Shown one piece after another: positions 33,018-42,242 of a DNA stretch of 44,828 nt. The position numbers and the translations under genes are program-made. How positions within the stretch are numbered: the first letter of the stretch is position 1; each line of letters begins with the position of its first letter. The DNA is from Pseudomonadota bacterium (GTDB taxonomy: Bacteria > Pseudomonadota > Gammaproteobacteria > Burkholderiales > Ferrovaceae). Where the stretch lies: the NCBI GenBank assembly GCA_021805725.1, contig JAJZEH010000029.1, positions 1 to 44,828 of the forward strand, read 5' to 3'. The notes beneath the pieces are model-generated. The model saw only the letters and a list, made by a program, of their open reading frames with translations, ran no database searches and had not been told where the DNA came from.

Positions 33018-33688
33018 GGCCTTGCTCCTGAGGTTGTACGCTGGCGCGGTGAAAAATGAATGGCCTGCTCCTGTCCTGGGCCAGACTGGCCCTGGGATGG
33101 GCATCCTCCAAATGCGGGAGGCTCTTCCCAGGCTTCATCCACGGATTGCTCGGTTTCGAGGGGGACCCGCTTGATGGGTTCCCCAGAAAGTTCAAGAACC
33201 GCTGCCAGCAGTGGCGCATGACGGCTGCCGCGCCGCACCAGGGCGGTGTGAATGGAATTGAGGATATGCGCCACTTCGGCCAACAGGTCCTTCGCTGACC
33301 CAACCGGCTGGGTAGAGGCAAACTCCAACAGCACTGCCAAATGGTCTGGCAATTCCCGTGCCGCGAGAACCATTCCGCCCATGCGGTAAGTGTCAAGCAG
33401 ATCGACCATGGCCTGGCCCCGATCACGAGAGTCCCCATGGACATGTTCGAAAAGATGCAGCGAGGAGGACCGCCCCCGATCAAAGCATTCCACATAAGCC
33501 TCTTCAACTTCATAGCAGTCTGCAGTTCCCAGCCACTGCAGCAAGGCCTCGAGCCCACGCCATACCTCCAGGCTGAAAGTCTTTTCCGCCTGGAGAATTT
33601 TTCCAAGATCCTCGCGATGAGCCACAAGTTCGGCATCAGGATACGACAGCAGGCGCGCCAGAACCCTCAGTGTCATTGGATTGTTCAT
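33014..33688 (-). CDS. narJ: Nitrate reductase molybdenum cofactor assembly chaperone
   Basis: A 224-residue NarJ/TorD-type chaperone. The family blocks LARLLSYPDAEL (about residue 9), YVECFDRGRSSSLHLFEHVH (about 65) and VDLLDTYRMGGM (about 95) are intact. NarJ holds apo-NarGH until the molybdenum cofactor is inserted and helps attachment to NarI. Two ATGs are possible; 33688 has AGGAG at the proper distance of six bases, whereas in the longer reading the site abuts the start codon at 33694. The tail after residue 180 is proline/glutamine-rich and not conserved. Confidence 0.95.
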   Translation of the reverse strand: MNNPMTLRVLARLLSYPDAELVAHREDLGKILQAEKTFSLEVWRGLEALLQWLGTADCYEVEEAYVECFDRGRSSSLHLFEHVHGDSRDRGQAMVDLLDTYRMGGMVLAARELPDHLAVLLEFASTQPVGSAKDLLAEVAHILNSIHTALVRRGSRHAPLLAAVLELSGEPIKRVPLETEQSVDEAWEEPPAFGGCPSQGQSGPGQEQAIHFSPRQRTTSGARP

Positions 33689-33697
33689 GCGCATCTC

Positions 33698-35230
33698 CTA
33701 AACAATGGACTTGATGGGGATCGTTCGGCGTTTTTTCCCGCCAAACAGGCTCTGCCCTGATTCGCCATCAGAGCAGCCGTTGCCGAAAGAAAATCCGCAT
33801 CCACCGCGCAGATCGAAAGCATTCTCGGCATATTCACGATGGGCGGTGGGAATCACGAAGCGGTCTTCGTAATTGGCAATGGCCATGGTCTGGTACATAT
33901 CCTCAACTTCGTCCACGGACAGTCCGACCTGTTTCAGAACGGCAAGATTTTCAACGCCGTCCACATGCTTGCCGCGCTGCCACGCGCGCATGGCCAACAT
34001 TTTCTCCAGGGCTGAAACCACCGGCTTTTGGTCACCGGCAGTGAGCAGGTTGGCGAGGTAGCTCACCGGGATGCGCAACTGATGAACATCCGGAATCAGG
34101 CCATTCACCCCGATCTGCCCGGCATGGGCGGCGCTGCTGATTGGGGAAAGTGGTGGCACGTACCAGACCATGGGAAGCGTACGGTATTCCGGGTGCAAAG
34201 GCAGGGCAACCTTCCATTCCATGGCCATTCGATACACGGGACTGCGTTTCGCGGCTTCAAGCCATTGTGCAGGCACACCATCGGCAAGTGCTTGCGCCTG
34301 AACTGCGGAGTCGTGAGGATCAAGGAACAAGTCTAGCTGGGCCTGGTAGAGGCTCTTGTCATCCGCAACGCTGGCCGCCTGCTCAATGCGGTCGGCGTCA
34401 TAGAGCATCACGCCGAGATAACGAATGCGACCAACACAGGTTTCAGAACAGACCGTGGGCTGGCCGGATTCAATTCTGGGATAGCAGAAAATGCATTTTT
34501 CAGCTTTGCCCGTCTGCCAGTTGTAATAGATTTTCTTGTAGGGGCAGCCGGAGATGCACATGCGCCAGCCGCGACATTTGTCTTGATCGATGAGCACAAT
34601 GCCGTCTTCCTCGCGCTTGTAAATCGAGCCGGAAGGACAGGAGGCGACGCAGGTTGGATTAAGGCAATGTTCACACAGGCGGGGCAAGTACATCATGAAG
34701 GTGTTTTCGAACTGCCCTACAATTTCCTTTTGGGTTTTTTCAAAGTTTGCCAGATTGGCATCCCGGCTGCGCTTTGAAAATTCACCCCCAAGGATTTCCT
34801 CCCAGTTTGGACCCCATTCGATCTTTTCCATGCGCTTGCCCGTAACCAGGCTACGCGGTCGTGCCGTTGGAGCAGCCCTGCTCTCAGGCGAGCTTTGCAG
34901 ATGATCGTAGTCGAAGGTGAATGGCTCATAATAGTCGTCGAGCTGCGGCAAATTTGGATTGGCAAACAGACTGGCCAACACCTTCAGCTTGCCGCCCTGC
35001 CGCGGTTCAATCCTGCCATCCCCGCGACGCCGCCAGCCACCCTGCCACTTATCCTGATTTTCCCATTCCTTGGGGTAACCAATGCCCGGCTTGGATTCGA
35101 CGTTATTGAACCACGCATACTCCATGCCAGGGCGATTGGTCCAGACGTTCTTGCATGTCACAGAACAGGTATGGCAGCCGATGCACTTGTCGAGGTTGAG
35201 AACCATGCCGATTTGAGCGCGAATTTTCAT
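33698..35230 (-). CDS. narH: Respiratory nitrate reductase beta subunit
   Basis: A 510-residue iron-sulfur protein, close to the 512 of Escherichia coli NarH. It carries the four ferredoxin-like cysteine groups: CIGCHTCSVTCKNVW (about residue 16), CEHCLNPTCVASCP (about 184), CRGWRMCISGCP (about 217) with tryptophan replacing one cysteine as in the [3Fe-4S] site, and CIFCYPRIESG plus CSETC (about 244). It relays electrons from the NarI haems to NarG. The ATG at 35230 has AGGA upstream and is 11 bases after the narG stop. Confidence 0.97.
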   Translation of the reverse strand: MKIRAQIGMVLNLDKCIGCHTCSVTCKNVWTNRPGMEYAWFNNVESKPGIGYPKEWENQDKWQGGWRRRGDGRIEPRQGGKLKVLASLFANPNLPQLDDYYEPFTFDYDHLQSSPESRAAPTARPRSLVTGKRMEKIEWGPNWEEILGGEFSKRSRDANLANFEKTQKEIVGQFENTFMMYLPRLCEHCLNPTCVASCPSGSIYKREEDGIVLIDQDKCRGWRMCISGCPYKKIYYNWQTGKAEKCIFCYPRIESGQPTVCSETCVGRIRYLGVMLYDADRIEQAASVADDKSLYQAQLDLFLDPHDSAVQAQALADGVPAQWLEAAKRSPVYRMAMEWKVALPLHPEYRTLPMVWYVPPLSPISSAAHAGQIGVNGLIPDVHQLRIPVSYLANLLTAGDQKPVVSALEKMLAMRAWQRGKHVDGVENLAVLKQVGLSVDEVEDMYQTMAIANYEDRFVIPTAHREYAENAFDLRGGCGFSFGNGCSDGESGQSLFGGKKRRTIPIKSIV

Positions 35231-35241
35231 GGCGAATTTCC

Positions 35242-38200
35242 TTATTTTGCGGCGAGGGCTGGAGGCTCGCCATCCAGCCACTGCACCGGGCGCATCTTGC
35301 GTACCACCACGAATTCATCACGGTTGGTGCCGATGGTTCCGTAATAATTGAACCCGTAGCTGTACTGGGCGTAGCCGCCTATCATGTGTGTGGGCTTTAA
35401 CACCACGCGGGTGACGGAGTTGTGAATGCCCCCTCGAGTCCCGGTAATCTCGGATCCCGGGGTGTTGATGATTTTTTCCTGGGCGTGGTACATCAAGACC
35501 ATGCCCGGATTGACGCGTTGACTCACTACCGCGCGGGCGGCAATCGCCCCGTTGGCGTTGAACAGCTCAACCCAGTCGTTGTCCACCACTCCAGCACGCT
35601 TGGCATCATCCTCGCTCAGCCAGATCACCGGGCCGCCCCGATTAAGGGTGAGCATCATCAGGTTGTCGGTGTAGGTGGAGTGAATTCCCCATTTCTGATG
35701 AGGGGTGATGAAATTCAGCACGATCTCATTGTGGCCGTTGGGTTTGAGTCCCTTGACCACGTCCACTGCCTTGAGATCGACCGGAGGACGGTAAGATACG
35801 AATCCCTCGCCAAAGGCACGCATCCAGGGATGATCCTGATAGAACTGCTGGCGGCCGGTAAGCGTGCGCCATGGAATCAATTCATGCACATTGGTATAAC
35901 ACGCGTTGTATGAGACTTTTTCACTTTCCAGTCCGCTCCAGGTGGGAGAACTGATGATTTTTCGCGGTTGCGCCTGGATATCACGAAAACGGATTTTTTC
36001 GTCCTCGCGGTGCAGCGCCAGGTGGGCATGCGCCCGCCCCGTGATGCGCGACAATGCTTCCCAGGCTTTTACCGCCACATGGCCGTTGGTTTCAGGAGCA
36101 AGCATCATGATCATCTCGGCGGCATCGATGTCGCTGGTGATGCTTGGCATGCCTTGAGTCACCCCTGTTTCAAGGATGCGTCCATTGAGTTCGCCCAGTT
36201 GCGCCACCTCAGCATCGGTATTCCAGGAAATGCCCTTGCCCCCATTGCCCAACTTGTTGAGAAGCGGTCCCACGGCGATGAATCGCTTGTAGGTGTTAGG
36301 AAAGTCCCGGTCGACCACCGTGATTTGAGGCGCAGTTTTGCCAGGAATAAGCTCACATTCACCCTTCTTCCAGTCCTGAACCTCGAAGGGTTGCGCCAGC
36401 TCTCCGGGGGTGTCGTGCATCATGGGACTCAGCACCACCTCCTTTTCGCACCCCAGATGTCCATCGCAAGCAGCCGAGAAGGCTTTTGCGATGCCTTTAT
36501 AGATTTCCCAGTCACTGCGTGCTTCCCAGGCGGGATCCACGGCGGTAGAGAGGGGGTGGATAAAGGGATGCATGTCGCTTGTGTTGAGGTCATTCTTTTC
36601 GTACCAGGTGGCGGTGGGCAACACGATGTCGGAATAGAGACAGGTAGTACTCATGCGAAAGTCGAGTGTGACGAGCAGATCCAGCTTTCCTTCGGGCGCC
36701 TTGTCACGCCACACCACTTCAGAGGGTTTTGTTTCTTCCTGACCCAGGTGTTTTGCCTGAACACCGTGCGTCGTTCCCAACAAATGCTTGAGAAAGTACT
36801 CATGGCCTTTGCCCGAGGATCCGAGCAGGTTGGATCGCCAGACAAACAGGTTACGTGGCCAGTTGTCCTCATGATCCGGATCGACGCAGCTCAGGCGAAG
36901 GCTGCCTTCCTTCAGCGATTTCGCCACATATTCGCGCGCATCCGCACCTGCATCCTGAATGTCCCTCGCCACCTTGAGCGGATTGGTTTGCAGCTGTGGT
37001 GCAGAAGGAAGCCAACCCATGCGCTCGGCACGCACATTGAAATCAATCATGCTTCCTTCGTAGGCTTTTGGGTCTGCCAGCGGCGAGAGAATGTCTGAAA
37101 TGCCCAGGCGCTCGTAACGCCATTGGTCGGTATGGGCATAGAAAAAGCTGGTGGCATTCTGCTGGCGGGAAGGGCGAATCCAGTCCAACGCAAAGGCCAA
37201 TGGAGTCCATCCGGTTTGTGGACGCAGTTTTTCCTGGCCCACATAGTGGGCCCAGCCGCCTCCCGACTGCCCGATGCAGCCACAAAGCATCAGCATGTTC
37301 ATGATGGCCCGGTAATTCATATCGCTGTGGTACCAGTGATTCATTCCCGCACCGATGATCACCATGGATTTACCCTTCGTTCGGTCTGCGTTGTCGGCAA
37401 ACTGGCGTGCAACCGCCGTGACCTGATCGCGTGGTACACCCGTGATGGGTTCTTGCCAGGCCGGGGTGTAAGGCAGGTCGTCATCCAGCGATTGGGCAGC
37501 AGCTCCTCCCAGCCCCCGATCGATTCCGTAGTTGGCAGCCAATAAATCAAATACGGTCGCCACAATGGCCTCACGAGGATGCCCCTCTTTTCCGAGCGTA
37601 AGTCGTTGAGCAGGCACACGCCGACGGAGCACATCACCCTGTTGCCGGTTGACTGCGAAATGAGGGTTTGCAGTCACCCCTCCAAAATAGGGGAACGCCA
37701 CATCCACAATCTCGCTAGAGGCTTGATCACCTTCGAGCAAGGAGAGCTTGAGATGAACCTGGTTGCCATGGCGGGCTTCCCTGTTTTCCAGGTTCCATCG
37801 GCCGGCGTCGGTGCGCTCCGCAGCCCCCCACCGAAAGCCGATCGAGCCATTGGGCAGCACCACCTTGCCACCGCTGTCCATGCCCAGGGTTTTCCATTCC
37901 GGGTTATTGGTTTGACCCAGCCTTCCGTTGAAATCGCTGGCACGCAGGTATCGATCGGGCACGAGTGTGGTGGCGCCATCCGCCAGCGTATGGGGTTTGA
38001 GTTCCACCAGAAGGGGTAAGTCAGTGTAACGGCGCGCATAGTCATCAAAATAGGCGCTCCGACGCTCGAAATAGAATTCCTTGAAGATCACATGTCCCAT
38101 CGCCATGGCCAATGCAGCGTCTGTTCCCTGCTTGGGGTGCAGCCACAGATCAGCCAGTTTTGAAATTTCAGCATAGTCCGGAGTAATGGCTACCGTTTTG

Positions 38201-39027
38201 GCGCCCTTGTACCTGACTTCGGTAAAGAAGTGGGCGTCAGGAGTACGCGTCTGTGGCACGTTGGAGCCCCAGGCAATCAGGAAGGTCGAGTTGTACCAGT
38301 CAGCCGATTCAGGAACGTCGGTCTGCTCTCCCCAGGTTTGTGGGCTCGAGGGCGGAAGATCACAGTACCAGTCGTAAAAGCTGAGGCAAACGCCACCGAT
38401 CAGGCTAAGGTAACGTGAACCGGCGGCATAACTCACCATGGACATGGCAGGTATGGGCGAGAAGCCCACCACCCGGTCCGGCCCATACCGCTTGATCGTG
38501 TAGACATTCGAGGCAGCAATGATCTGGTTGACCTCTTCCCAGGTGGAACGCACGAATCCCCCCAGGCCGCGCTGCGTGACCCAGTCTTGCCGCTTTTCAG
38601 GATCGTTCACGATGCTCTCCCAGGCATCCACCGGACTTTTTGCCGATGCGAGAGCTGCCCGCCAATGCCTGAGAAGGCGGGCGCGCACCAGGGGATATTT
38701 GACCCGATTGGCACTGTACAGATACCAGCTATAGCTCGCGCCTCGCGCGCAACCTCGAGGTTCGTGATTGGGAAGATCGGGACGGGTGCGCGGGTAATCG
38801 GTTTGCTGGGTTTCCCAGGTGACGATGCCCCCCTTCACATAAACCTTCCAGGAGCAGGAACCGGTGCAGTTCGTGCCATGGGTGGAACGAACGATCTTGT
38901 CGTGTTGCCAACGGCCTCGGTAAGCGTCTTCCCAGGTGCGGTCCTCCCCCGTGGTCTTACCGTGTCCTTCAGAAAAACCTTCACCAGCCTGGGCGAGGTA
39001 TTGGAGTCGATCGAGAAAATGGCTCAT
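35242..39027 (-). CDS. narG: Respiratory nitrate reductase alpha subunit (Mo-bisMGD)
   Basis: A 1261-residue catalytic subunit, close to the 1247 of Escherichia coli. The FS0 cluster pattern is intact near residue 50 (HGTNCTGSCSWKVY, with the further cysteine in RGCARGAS, histidine as first ligand). The active-site aspartate region YDWYCDLPPSSPQTWGE and the GSNVPQTRTPDAHF block follow. It reduces nitrate to nitrite at the inner face of the cytoplasmic membrane using molybdenum bis-MGD. AAGGA lies before the ATG at 39027; the longer frame overlaps the narK2 coding end and is rejected. It is 19 bases after narK2. Confidence 0.98.
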   Translation of the reverse strand: MSHFLDRLQYLAQAGEGFSEGHGKTTGEDRTWEDAYRGRWQHDKIVRSTHGTNCTGSCSWKVYVKGGIVTWETQQTDYPRTRPDLPNHEPRGCARGASYSWYLYSANRVKYPLVRARLLRHWRAALASAKSPVDAWESIVNDPEKRQDWVTQRGLGGFVRSTWEEVNQIIAASNVYTIKRYGPDRVVGFSPIPAMSMVSYAAGSRYLSLIGGVCLSFYDWYCDLPPSSPQTWGEQTDVPESADWYNSTFLIAWGSNVPQTRTPDAHFFTEVRYKGAKTVAITPDYAEISKLADLWLHPKQGTDAALAMAMGHVIFKEFYFERRSAYFDDYARRYTDLPLLVELKPHTLADGATTLVPDRYLRASDFNGRLGQTNNPEWKTLGMDSGGKVVLPNGSIGFRWGAAERTDAGRWNLENREARHGNQVHLKLSLLEGDQASSEIVDVAFPYFGGVTANPHFAVNRQQGDVLRRRVPAQRLTLGKEGHPREAIVATVFDLLAANYGIDRGLGGAAAQSLDDDLPYTPAWQEPITGVPRDQVTAVARQFADNADRTKGKSMVIIGAGMNHWYHSDMNYRAIMNMLMLCGCIGQSGGGWAHYVGQEKLRPQTGWTPLAFALDWIRPSRQQNATSFFYAHTDQWRYERLGISDILSPLADPKAYEGSMIDFNVRAERMGWLPSAPQLQTNPLKVARDIQDAGADAREYVAKSLKEGSLRLSCVDPDHEDNWPRNLFVWRSNLLGSSGKGHEYFLKHLLGTTHGVQAKHLGQEETKPSEVVWRDKAPEGKLDLLVTLDFRMSTTCLYSDIVLPTATWYEKNDLNTSDMHPFIHPLSTAVDPAWEARSDWEIYKGIAKAFSAACDGHLGCEKEVVLSPMMHDTPGELAQPFEVQDWKKGECELIPGKTAPQITVVDRDFPNTYKRFIAVGPLLNKLGNGGKGISWNTDAEVAQLGELNGRILETGVTQGMPSITSDIDAAEMIMMLAPETNGHVAVKAWEALSRITGRAHAHLALHREDEKIRFRDIQAQPRKIISSPTWSGLESEKVSYNACYTNVHELIPWRTLTGRQQFYQDHPWMRAFGEGFVSYRPPVDLKAVDVVKGLKPNGHNEIVLNFITPHQKWGIHSTYTDNLMMLTLNRGGPVIWLSEDDAKRAGVVDNDWVELFNANGAIAARAVVSQRVNPGMVLMYHAQEKIINTPGSEITGTRGGIHNSVTRVVLKPTHMIGGYAQYSYGFNYYGTIGTNRDEFVVVRKMRPVQWLDGEPPALAAK

Positions 39028-39046
39028 GGCTATTCCTTTGGTTTGA

Positions 39047-40474
39047 TCAGCACGGCATTTCGGCGCTCTTGCGTGCGTAGTACCACCAGGTGACGGCGAT
39101 GCAGAACAAATAGAACACGGCAAAGCAGTAAAGCGCGGCTTCAGGACCTCCGGTCAGTGCAATCGAGCTGCCATAACTCTTTGGAATGAAAAAGCCACCA
39201 TAAGCGGCCATGGCTGCCGAAAACCCCAGGGCAGCGGCACCTTCAGTGTTGCCTTCGCGTGTGGCTTTGGCGACTGAAGTTGCGTCACGAACATCAATTC
39301 CACGCATGCTCTGAGTGAGAAAAATTACTGGAATCATGCGAAAGGTTGATCCATTGCCGATGCCCGTGGTGAAAAAAAGCAGCAGGAACATCATGAAAAA
39401 CCCTGTGAAGCTACCCTCGTGCGGACCCCACGGCATGGCCCAGGATGAAATCACACCATGTGCGCTTCCCTTGGGCAGGAAAAACAGAACGCCCACCACA
39501 GCAAGGCTCATAACGATGAAATTCCAGAAAGTGACGGTGGCACCCCCCATCTTGTCCGATAGCCATCCACCGAACGGGCGTACGACCGCACCCACAAGAG
39601 GCCCCAGCCAGGCATAAGCCAGGGGGTTGACGCCTGGAAACAGATTCTTGATGAGTAGCGGAAAACCCGCTGCATAACCAATAAATGAACCAAAGGTGCC
39701 CAGGTAGAGCAAGCACATCAGCCAGGTGTGTTTGCGTCCGAAAATTGCAGCCTGGGTCGCGAACGAGGCTTTGGCATCTGCAATGTCATTCATTCCAAAC
39801 CAGGCCGCGATTGATGCAGCCAATATCCACGGTACCCAGATAAAAGCAGCATTTTGTGTCCACACCTGTTCCATCTGGCCATTTTTGAGGATCGTTTGCG
39901 GATCTCCCCCAAATATTCCGAAGATGCCGGCGGTCACAACAAGCGGGCTGAGAAACTGCACTACAGAAACCCCCAGGTTACCGAGGCCCGCATTGACGCC
40001 AAGCGCAGAACCTTTGCGTTCCTTTGGAAAGAAAAAGCTGATGTTGGCCATGCTCGAACTGAAATTGCCGCCACCCAGACCACATAACAGGGCCAGCAAC
40101 AACATGGTGGGGTATGCCGTGGTATTGTCCTGCACGGCAAATCCGATGCCTATGGCGGGGATCAGCAGTGTGGCGGTGGAAATCGCGGTCCAGCGACGCC
40201 CGCCCACCATGGGCACCATGAACGAATAAAAGATTCGTAACGTGGCGCCAGAAAGTGCAGGAGCTGCCGCAAGCCAGAACAGCTGGTTGGTGGAATATCG
40301 GAAGCCAAGCGTTGGCAAGCTCACCGCCACTACGCTCCATACCTGCCAGATGGCAAATGCCAGGAACAGGGCCGGTACGGAGATCCAGAGATTGATCTTG
40401 GCAATGGCCTCACCCTGTTGCTCCCAGAAAGCACGGTCTTCGGGAGTCCAGACTTTCAATAAGCGTGGTGTCAT
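39047..40474 (-). CDS. narK2: Nitrate/nitrite antiporter (NarK2 type)
   Basis: A 475-residue MFS protein with twelve helices. It carries the nitrate/nitrite porter signatures GLGGGNFSSSMANISFFFPK (about residue 131) and a second GIGNGSTFRMIP motif (about 374), plus pore arginines in such segments. By similarity to NarK2 and NarU it exchanges nitrite for nitrate. The ATG at 40474 overlaps the stop of narK1 (ATGA) and has AAGGA upstream. Together with narK1 it corresponds to the two halves of the fused NarK of Paracoccus. Confidence 0.92.
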   Translation of the reverse strand: MTPRLLKVWTPEDRAFWEQQGEAIAKINLWISVPALFLAFAIWQVWSVVAVSLPTLGFRYSTNQLFWLAAAPALSGATLRIFYSFMVPMVGGRRWTAISTATLLIPAIGIGFAVQDNTTAYPTMLLLALLCGLGGGNFSSSMANISFFFPKERKGSALGVNAGLGNLGVSVVQFLSPLVVTAGIFGIFGGDPQTILKNGQMEQVWTQNAAFIWVPWILAASIAAWFGMNDIADAKASFATQAAIFGRKHTWLMCLLYLGTFGSFIGYAAGFPLLIKNLFPGVNPLAYAWLGPLVGAVVRPFGGWLSDKMGGATVTFWNFIVMSLAVVGVLFFLPKGSAHGVISSWAMPWGPHEGSFTGFFMMFLLLFFTTGIGNGSTFRMIPVIFLTQSMRGIDVRDATSVAKATREGNTEGAAALGFSAAMAAYGGFFIPKSYGSSIALTGGPEAALYCFAVFYLFCIAVTWWYYARKSAEMPC

Positions 40475-41748
40475 GATGGTTCCTTGTGCCATGAAGCATT
40501 GGGCCTGATTTTTGTCTGATCATCCTGGATGAGTTCGGTTTTGCGAATTTCCGCCCAGTACATCCAGACCAGCGAGACGGTGACAACGCCATACATCAGC
40601 ATGAACGCGGAAGACCGGACACCTGTTAAATCCACCAGGATGCCAAACATGATGGGCAGGATGAATCCACCAAGCCCCCCCACGAGCCCCACGATGCCGG
40701 AAATCACACCGATGTTTTTCGGATAATCGTCAGAGATATATTTGAAAACAGAAGCCTTGCCGAATGCGAAAGCCACGCCCATCGCAAACAACAGCAAGGT
40801 AAACGGCCAGGGACCAAGACCGATGTGAATCGTGGCGGGGCCCGTCACGGTCTTGATCACCATGTCGGTTTGGGGATAGGAAAGCAGAAACAGGCATACC
40901 CAGGACACCCACATCACCCACCAGGTGACTTTGTGGGCACCGAACTTGTCTGAAAACCATCCTCCAACCGCACGCAAAACGCCACCGGGCAGCGAAAAGC
41001 AGGCGGCAAGCAACGCTGCCGTCTGCAGATTGAATTCGTATTCGGATACGTAATACTTGGTCATCCAGAGGGAAAGTCCCACATACCCTCCAAAAACGAT
41101 CGAATAGTATTGGCAGAGCCGCCACACCCTGGGATCCTTGAGCGCCCGCACTTGTTCCAGTACCGTCACCCGGGACGACACCTGATGCGACTTGTCGGTG
41201 TGGCTGAACGGCCAGAACAGCAGCGCCGTGACCAGCATCGCCACAGCATAGACCTTGGGCACCATGGTCCAGCCGTATGCATAAACCAACGCTGGCGCGA
41301 CAAACTTTGTCACTGCTGCCCCGGAGTTTCCTGCGCCGAAAATTCCCATTGCAAATCCCTGATGGCTGCGGTCAAACCAGCGGGCCACATAGGCAATCCC
41401 GACTGAAAAAGAACCACCGGCCAGCCCCACAAACAACCCGAGAACGAGAAAGTGCCAAAATTCTGTGGCAAAACTGATGAAATAGACAGGAAGGACAACG
41501 GAAAGCATCAACAGAAAAAATACAATGCGTCCTCCAAACCGATCGGTCCACATGCCCAGCGGCAATCGTATCAGCGATCCAGTCAACACCGGTGTGGCTA
41601 CCAGCATGCCGAACTGGGTTTCGTTGAGATGCAAGGCCACCTTGATTGGAATGCCAATCACGGCAAACATCATCCATACGGCAAAACAGACCGTGAAGGC
41701 TACGGTGCTCGCTGCCAGCAGGGACACTGATTTTCCAGATATCGCCAT
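40471..41748 (-). CDS. narK1: Nitrate/proton symporter (NarK1 type)
   Basis: A 425-residue MFS protein of the NarK1 group, with GLAGGSFSVGIAYVARWF (about residue 106) and GLVGGLGGFILP (about 361) as the two nitrate signature regions and PLGMWTDRFGGR as the loop 2-3 motif. NarK1-type carriers bring in nitrate with protons to start respiration before nitrite is available. The ATG at 41748 follows GGGGGAG; earlier in-frame starts fall in the DNR-box promoter region and are rejected. It is the first gene of narK1K2GHJI. Confidence 0.92.
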   Translation of the reverse strand: MAISGKSVSLLAASTVAFTVCFAVWMMFAVIGIPIKVALHLNETQFGMLVATPVLTGSLIRLPLGMWTDRFGGRIVFFLLMLSVVLPVYFISFATEFWHFLVLGLFVGLAGGSFSVGIAYVARWFDRSHQGFAMGIFGAGNSGAAVTKFVAPALVYAYGWTMVPKVYAVAMLVTALLFWPFSHTDKSHQVSSRVTVLEQVRALKDPRVWRLCQYYSIVFGGYVGLSLWMTKYYVSEYEFNLQTAALLAACFSLPGGVLRAVGGWFSDKFGAHKVTWWVMWVSWVCLFLLSYPQTDMVIKTVTGPATIHIGLGPWPFTLLLFAMGVAFAFGKASVFKYISDDYPKNIGVISGIVGLVGGLGGFILPIMFGILVDLTGVRSSAFMLMYGVVTVSLVWMYWAEIRKTELIQDDQTKIRPNASWHKEPS

Positions 41749-41810
41749 ACGGCACTCCCCCAGACTGGTTTGACCCGGTCTCCCATGAGCAAGAGACCAC
41801 CCAAGGAAAA

Positions 41811-41881
41811 AATTTACGCGCATGCAACTGTGATTTTCTTGATGCACCTCAAGTTTTTCAAAGGCGAGTAAAAACTAGAAT
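41811..41881. promoter_or_regulatory. Bidirectional FNR/DNR-box promoter region
   Basis: TTGATGCACCTCAA (41839-41852) matches TTGAT-N4-ATCAA except for one base. On the minus strand a TAAATT -10 box (41816-41811) puts the box centre exactly 41.5 bases upstream of the predicted narK1 start site (about 41804). On the plus strand TAGAAT (41876-41881, five of six consensus bases) places it at about -42.5 for the divergent operon. Both positions are typical of class II activation by CRP/FNR proteins. No other box was seen in this region. Confidence 0.8.
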
Positions 41882-41913
41882 GGCCCTAACCCATCCTTCC
41901 TTGGAGATACGTC

Positions 41914-41994
41914 GTGAGAAGCTTCAGTCAATTCCTGACAACTCCAGCCGACGCCGTCATTGAAAGCATGCAGGCGCTCGAGGTCTCAGCATGA
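41914..41994 (+). CDS. Putative 26-residue leader ORF before DUF2249
   Basis: GTG start with GGAG about eight bases upstream, 26 codons (RSFSQFLTTPADAVIESMQAL and a short tail), then TGA. The stop overlaps the start of the next gene (ATGATG), and the predicted transcript begins at about 41888, so this would be the first translated unit. No known family was recognised. It may be a coupling leader or a genuine small protein. Confidence 0.45.
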   Translation: MRSFSQFLTTPADAVIESMQALEVSA

Positions 41995-42221
41995 TGCCGG
42001 AGGGTGTACTGCTCGACGTGCGCGAACTCGAGCCACCCGAACCGTTGGAACGGGTTCTGGAGGCGTTGTGCAAACTGGATTCGGGGCAGCACATCCGCAT
42101 GCTGATCCAGCGCGACCCCCATCTTCTATATCCCATTCTGGCGCGTGATGGCTATTCCCATGAAACCCGTTGCACAGAAACGGGTGATTACGAAATCCTG
42201 ATCTGGCACAGCAAGGACTGA
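41991..42221 (+). CDS. DUF2249 domain protein
   Basis: A 76-residue cytoplasmic protein that is essentially one DUF2249 domain: LDVRELEPPEPLERVLEAL (about residues 8-26), IRMLIQRDPHLLYPIL and a closing YEILIWHSKD strand. DUF2249 proteins occur widely beside nitric oxide, nitrate and haem-copper respiratory genes, but no biochemical role is agreed. GAGG lies seven bases before the ATG, which overlaps the leader ORF stop. Transcription is expected from the DNR-box promoter. Confidence 0.82.
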   Translation: MMPEGVLLDVRELEPPEPLERVLEALCKLDSGQHIRMLIQRDPHLLYPILARDGYSHETRCTETGDYEILIWHSKD

Positions 42222-42242
42222 ATTCCGGATAAGGTTCAACCC

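Noticed and set aside
35968..37098. Open frame of about 376 codons opposite narG
   Set aside because: Antisense shadow; narG in the other direction has full family motifs.
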